From: Agromyces sp. G08B096
Lineage (GTDB): Bacteria; Actinomycetota; Actinomycetes; Actinomycetales; Microbacteriaceae
Length of the DNA stretch: 64,000 bases
NCBI RefSeq assembly: GCF_040267705.1
Contig: NZ_CP158374.1
Location: 1,488,001 to 1,552,000 of the forward strand
Reading direction: 5' to 3'
Of the stretch, positions 63,169-64,000 are shown piece by piece. Below the pieces are notes generated by a model. The model did no database searches. It worked only from the letters and a program-made list of their open reading frames with translations, and was not told the origin of the DNA. The stretch's first letter is position 1. Each line of letters opens with the position of its first letter. Both the position numbers and the translations under genes were made by a program.

Positions 63169-63627
63169 GTGACCGATTCCGTCGATGTGCTGATCACGGC
63201 CGAGCGCGTCCCCACCTACGCTCACCCGGGCGATGCGGGCGCCGACCTCCACGCCGCCGAGTCGCTCGTGCTCGAGCCGGGCCAGCGGGCCACGGTGGGC
63301 ACCGGGGTGTCGATCGCGCTGCCCGACGGCTACGTCGCCTTCGTCGTGCCGCGATCGGGACTCGCGTTCAAGCACGGCATCACCATCGTCAACGCCCCGG
63401 GCACCGTCGACGCCGGATATCGCGGCGAGATCAAGGTCGCCCTGCTGAACACCGACGCCCGCGAGCCGTACCGCATCGAGGCCGGCGATCGCATCGCCCA
63501 GGTCGTGGTGATGCCGGTCAGCCGGGCGCGATTCGTCGAGGTCGAGCGGCTGCCCGGCAGCCTTCGCGGCGAGGGCGGGTTCGGCTCGACCGGGTTCGGG
63601 GAGCACAAGTCAGGAGTGAACGCGTGA
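63169..63627 (+). CDS. dut: Deoxyuridine 5'-triphosphate nucleotidohydrolase
   Basis: A 152-residue trimeric dUTPase that keeps uracil out of DNA and supplies dUMP. Motifs: HPGDAGADLHAAE (I), PRSGLAFKHGI (II), NAPGTVDAGYRGE (III), RIAQVVVMP (IV), and the C-terminal GEGGFGSTG (V) are all present. The GTG at 63169 (VTDSVDVLITAERVP) is chosen because it follows a -10 hexamer by six bases and places motif I at the usual distance. Coupled (GTGA) to the next gene. Confidence 0.95.
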   Translation: MTDSVDVLITAERVPTYAHPGDAGADLHAAESLVLEPGQRATVGTGVSIALPDGYVAFVVPRSGLAFKHGITIVNAPGTVDAGYRGEIKVALLNTDAREPYRIEAGDRIAQVVVMPVSRARFVEVERLPGSLRGEGGFGSTGFGEHKSGVNA

Positions 63628-64000
63628 GCGACATCGAGAACGTGGGCGACGCCCCCGTCGACCAGCCGAAGTCGGCGCCCGCCGACCGCGAGACGGCGGG
63701 TCCGCTCGACGAGGCCGAGGCCAACCCCGTCCGACCGTACGTCGACCTCGGCGGGGTGAAGGTGCTGCCCCGCGAGGGACTGCACCTGCGCCTCGAGATC
63801 GAGGAGGGGACGAAGCGCGTCGTGGCGATCGGCCTCGATTATGCCAACTCCACGCTGCAGGTCCAGCCGTTCGCCGCGCCGCGGTCGAGCGGGCTCTGGC
63901 ACGAGATCCGGGCGCAGATCGCCGACCAGATCGCCAGGCAGGGCGGCACGACGACCGTGCGCGAGGGCGCGTTCGGTCCCGAGCTGCTGGCGCAGATCCC
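63624..64000 (+). CDS. DUF3710 family protein (partial, runs off the window)
   Basis: The first 125 residues of a DUF3710 protein. The acidic N-terminus is followed by RPYVDLGGVKVLPREGLHLRLEIEE and QVQPFAAPRSSGLWHEIRAQIADQIARQGG, which match the family found beside dut in actinobacteria. The GTG overlaps the dut stop. The C-terminus lies beyond 64000. Confidence 0.88.
   Translation, partial: MSDIENVGDAPVDQPKSAPADRETAGPLDEAEANPVRPYVDLGGVKVLPREGLHLRLEIEEGTKRVVAIGLDYANSTLQVQPFAAPRSSGLWHEIRAQIADQIARQGGTTTVREGAFGPELLAQI

Overview
The window is about 71-72% G+C, is gene-dense on both strands, and reads as ordinary chromosome of a high-GC actinobacterium. The gene set fits the family Microbacteriaceae, perhaps Agromyces or a close relative: GatCAB, the dut - DUF3093 - DUF4193 - SepH block, ClpP1P2/ClpX behind trigger factor, ECF-type thiamine transport, and many GTG starts. 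The genus is inference. I see no insertion sequence, integrase, phage gene, CRISPR array or rRNA.

Layout. 1-9.4 kb: a YbaK-type deacylase and GlgX on the minus strand. Divergent from them are a cysteine desulfurase, the tRNA thiolase MnmA (its expected sulfur client), LigA and a Tat-exported phosphoesterase. 9.5-15.4 kb: gatCAB, a Gly-rich repeat protein, DNA polymerase IV and a GerW/YtfJ-like protein. 15.4-19.4 kb: a TPP riboswitch followed by ykoE-ykoD-ykoC, a coupled P-loop kinase-like gene and a small acidic protein. 19.4-27 kb: a probably inactive DD-carboxypeptidase homologue, a zincin, tRNA-His, oligoribonuclease, tRNA-Arg, a CPA2 antiporter, NadE, two hypotheticals, and an aldo/keto reductase back to back with MsrA. 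27-36.6 kb: SSB, a lipoprotein, EttA, two thioesterases, a Rieske lipoprotein with a DUF2231-like membrane partner, an FAD dehydrogenase, a truncated globin and MscS. 36.6-45.7 kb: two PepN paralogues flanking a two-component system and an ABC-2 exporter. 45.9-54.6 kb: RpiB, Nei, a PaiB-like protein, an amidohydrolase, a multicopper oxidase coupled to a second two-component system, a membrane protein and Dps. 54.7-64 kb: tRNA-Gly, tRNA-Pro, trigger factor, a TPR protein, ClpP1P2, a frameshifted ATPase gene, ClpX, a small DUF6504-like gene under a LexA-type box, SepH, DUF4193, DUF3093, dUTPase and the start of a DUF3710 gene.

Regulation is the most interesting layer. At least 17 genes have a TANNNT-type -10 hexamer ending 6 or 7 bases before the start codon, which predicts leaderless mRNAs. 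In two divergent pairs (glgX/cysteine desulfurase and aldo-keto reductase/msrA) the entire 17-18 bp intergenic region is one symmetric TANNNTA element. It would serve as the -10 for both strands, with predicted transcription starts 18-19 bp apart. Other sites visible by eye are a ClgR-type box before clpP1P2, a LexA-type box before the DUF6504-like gene, and a pair of direct repeats between sepH and the DUF4193 gene.
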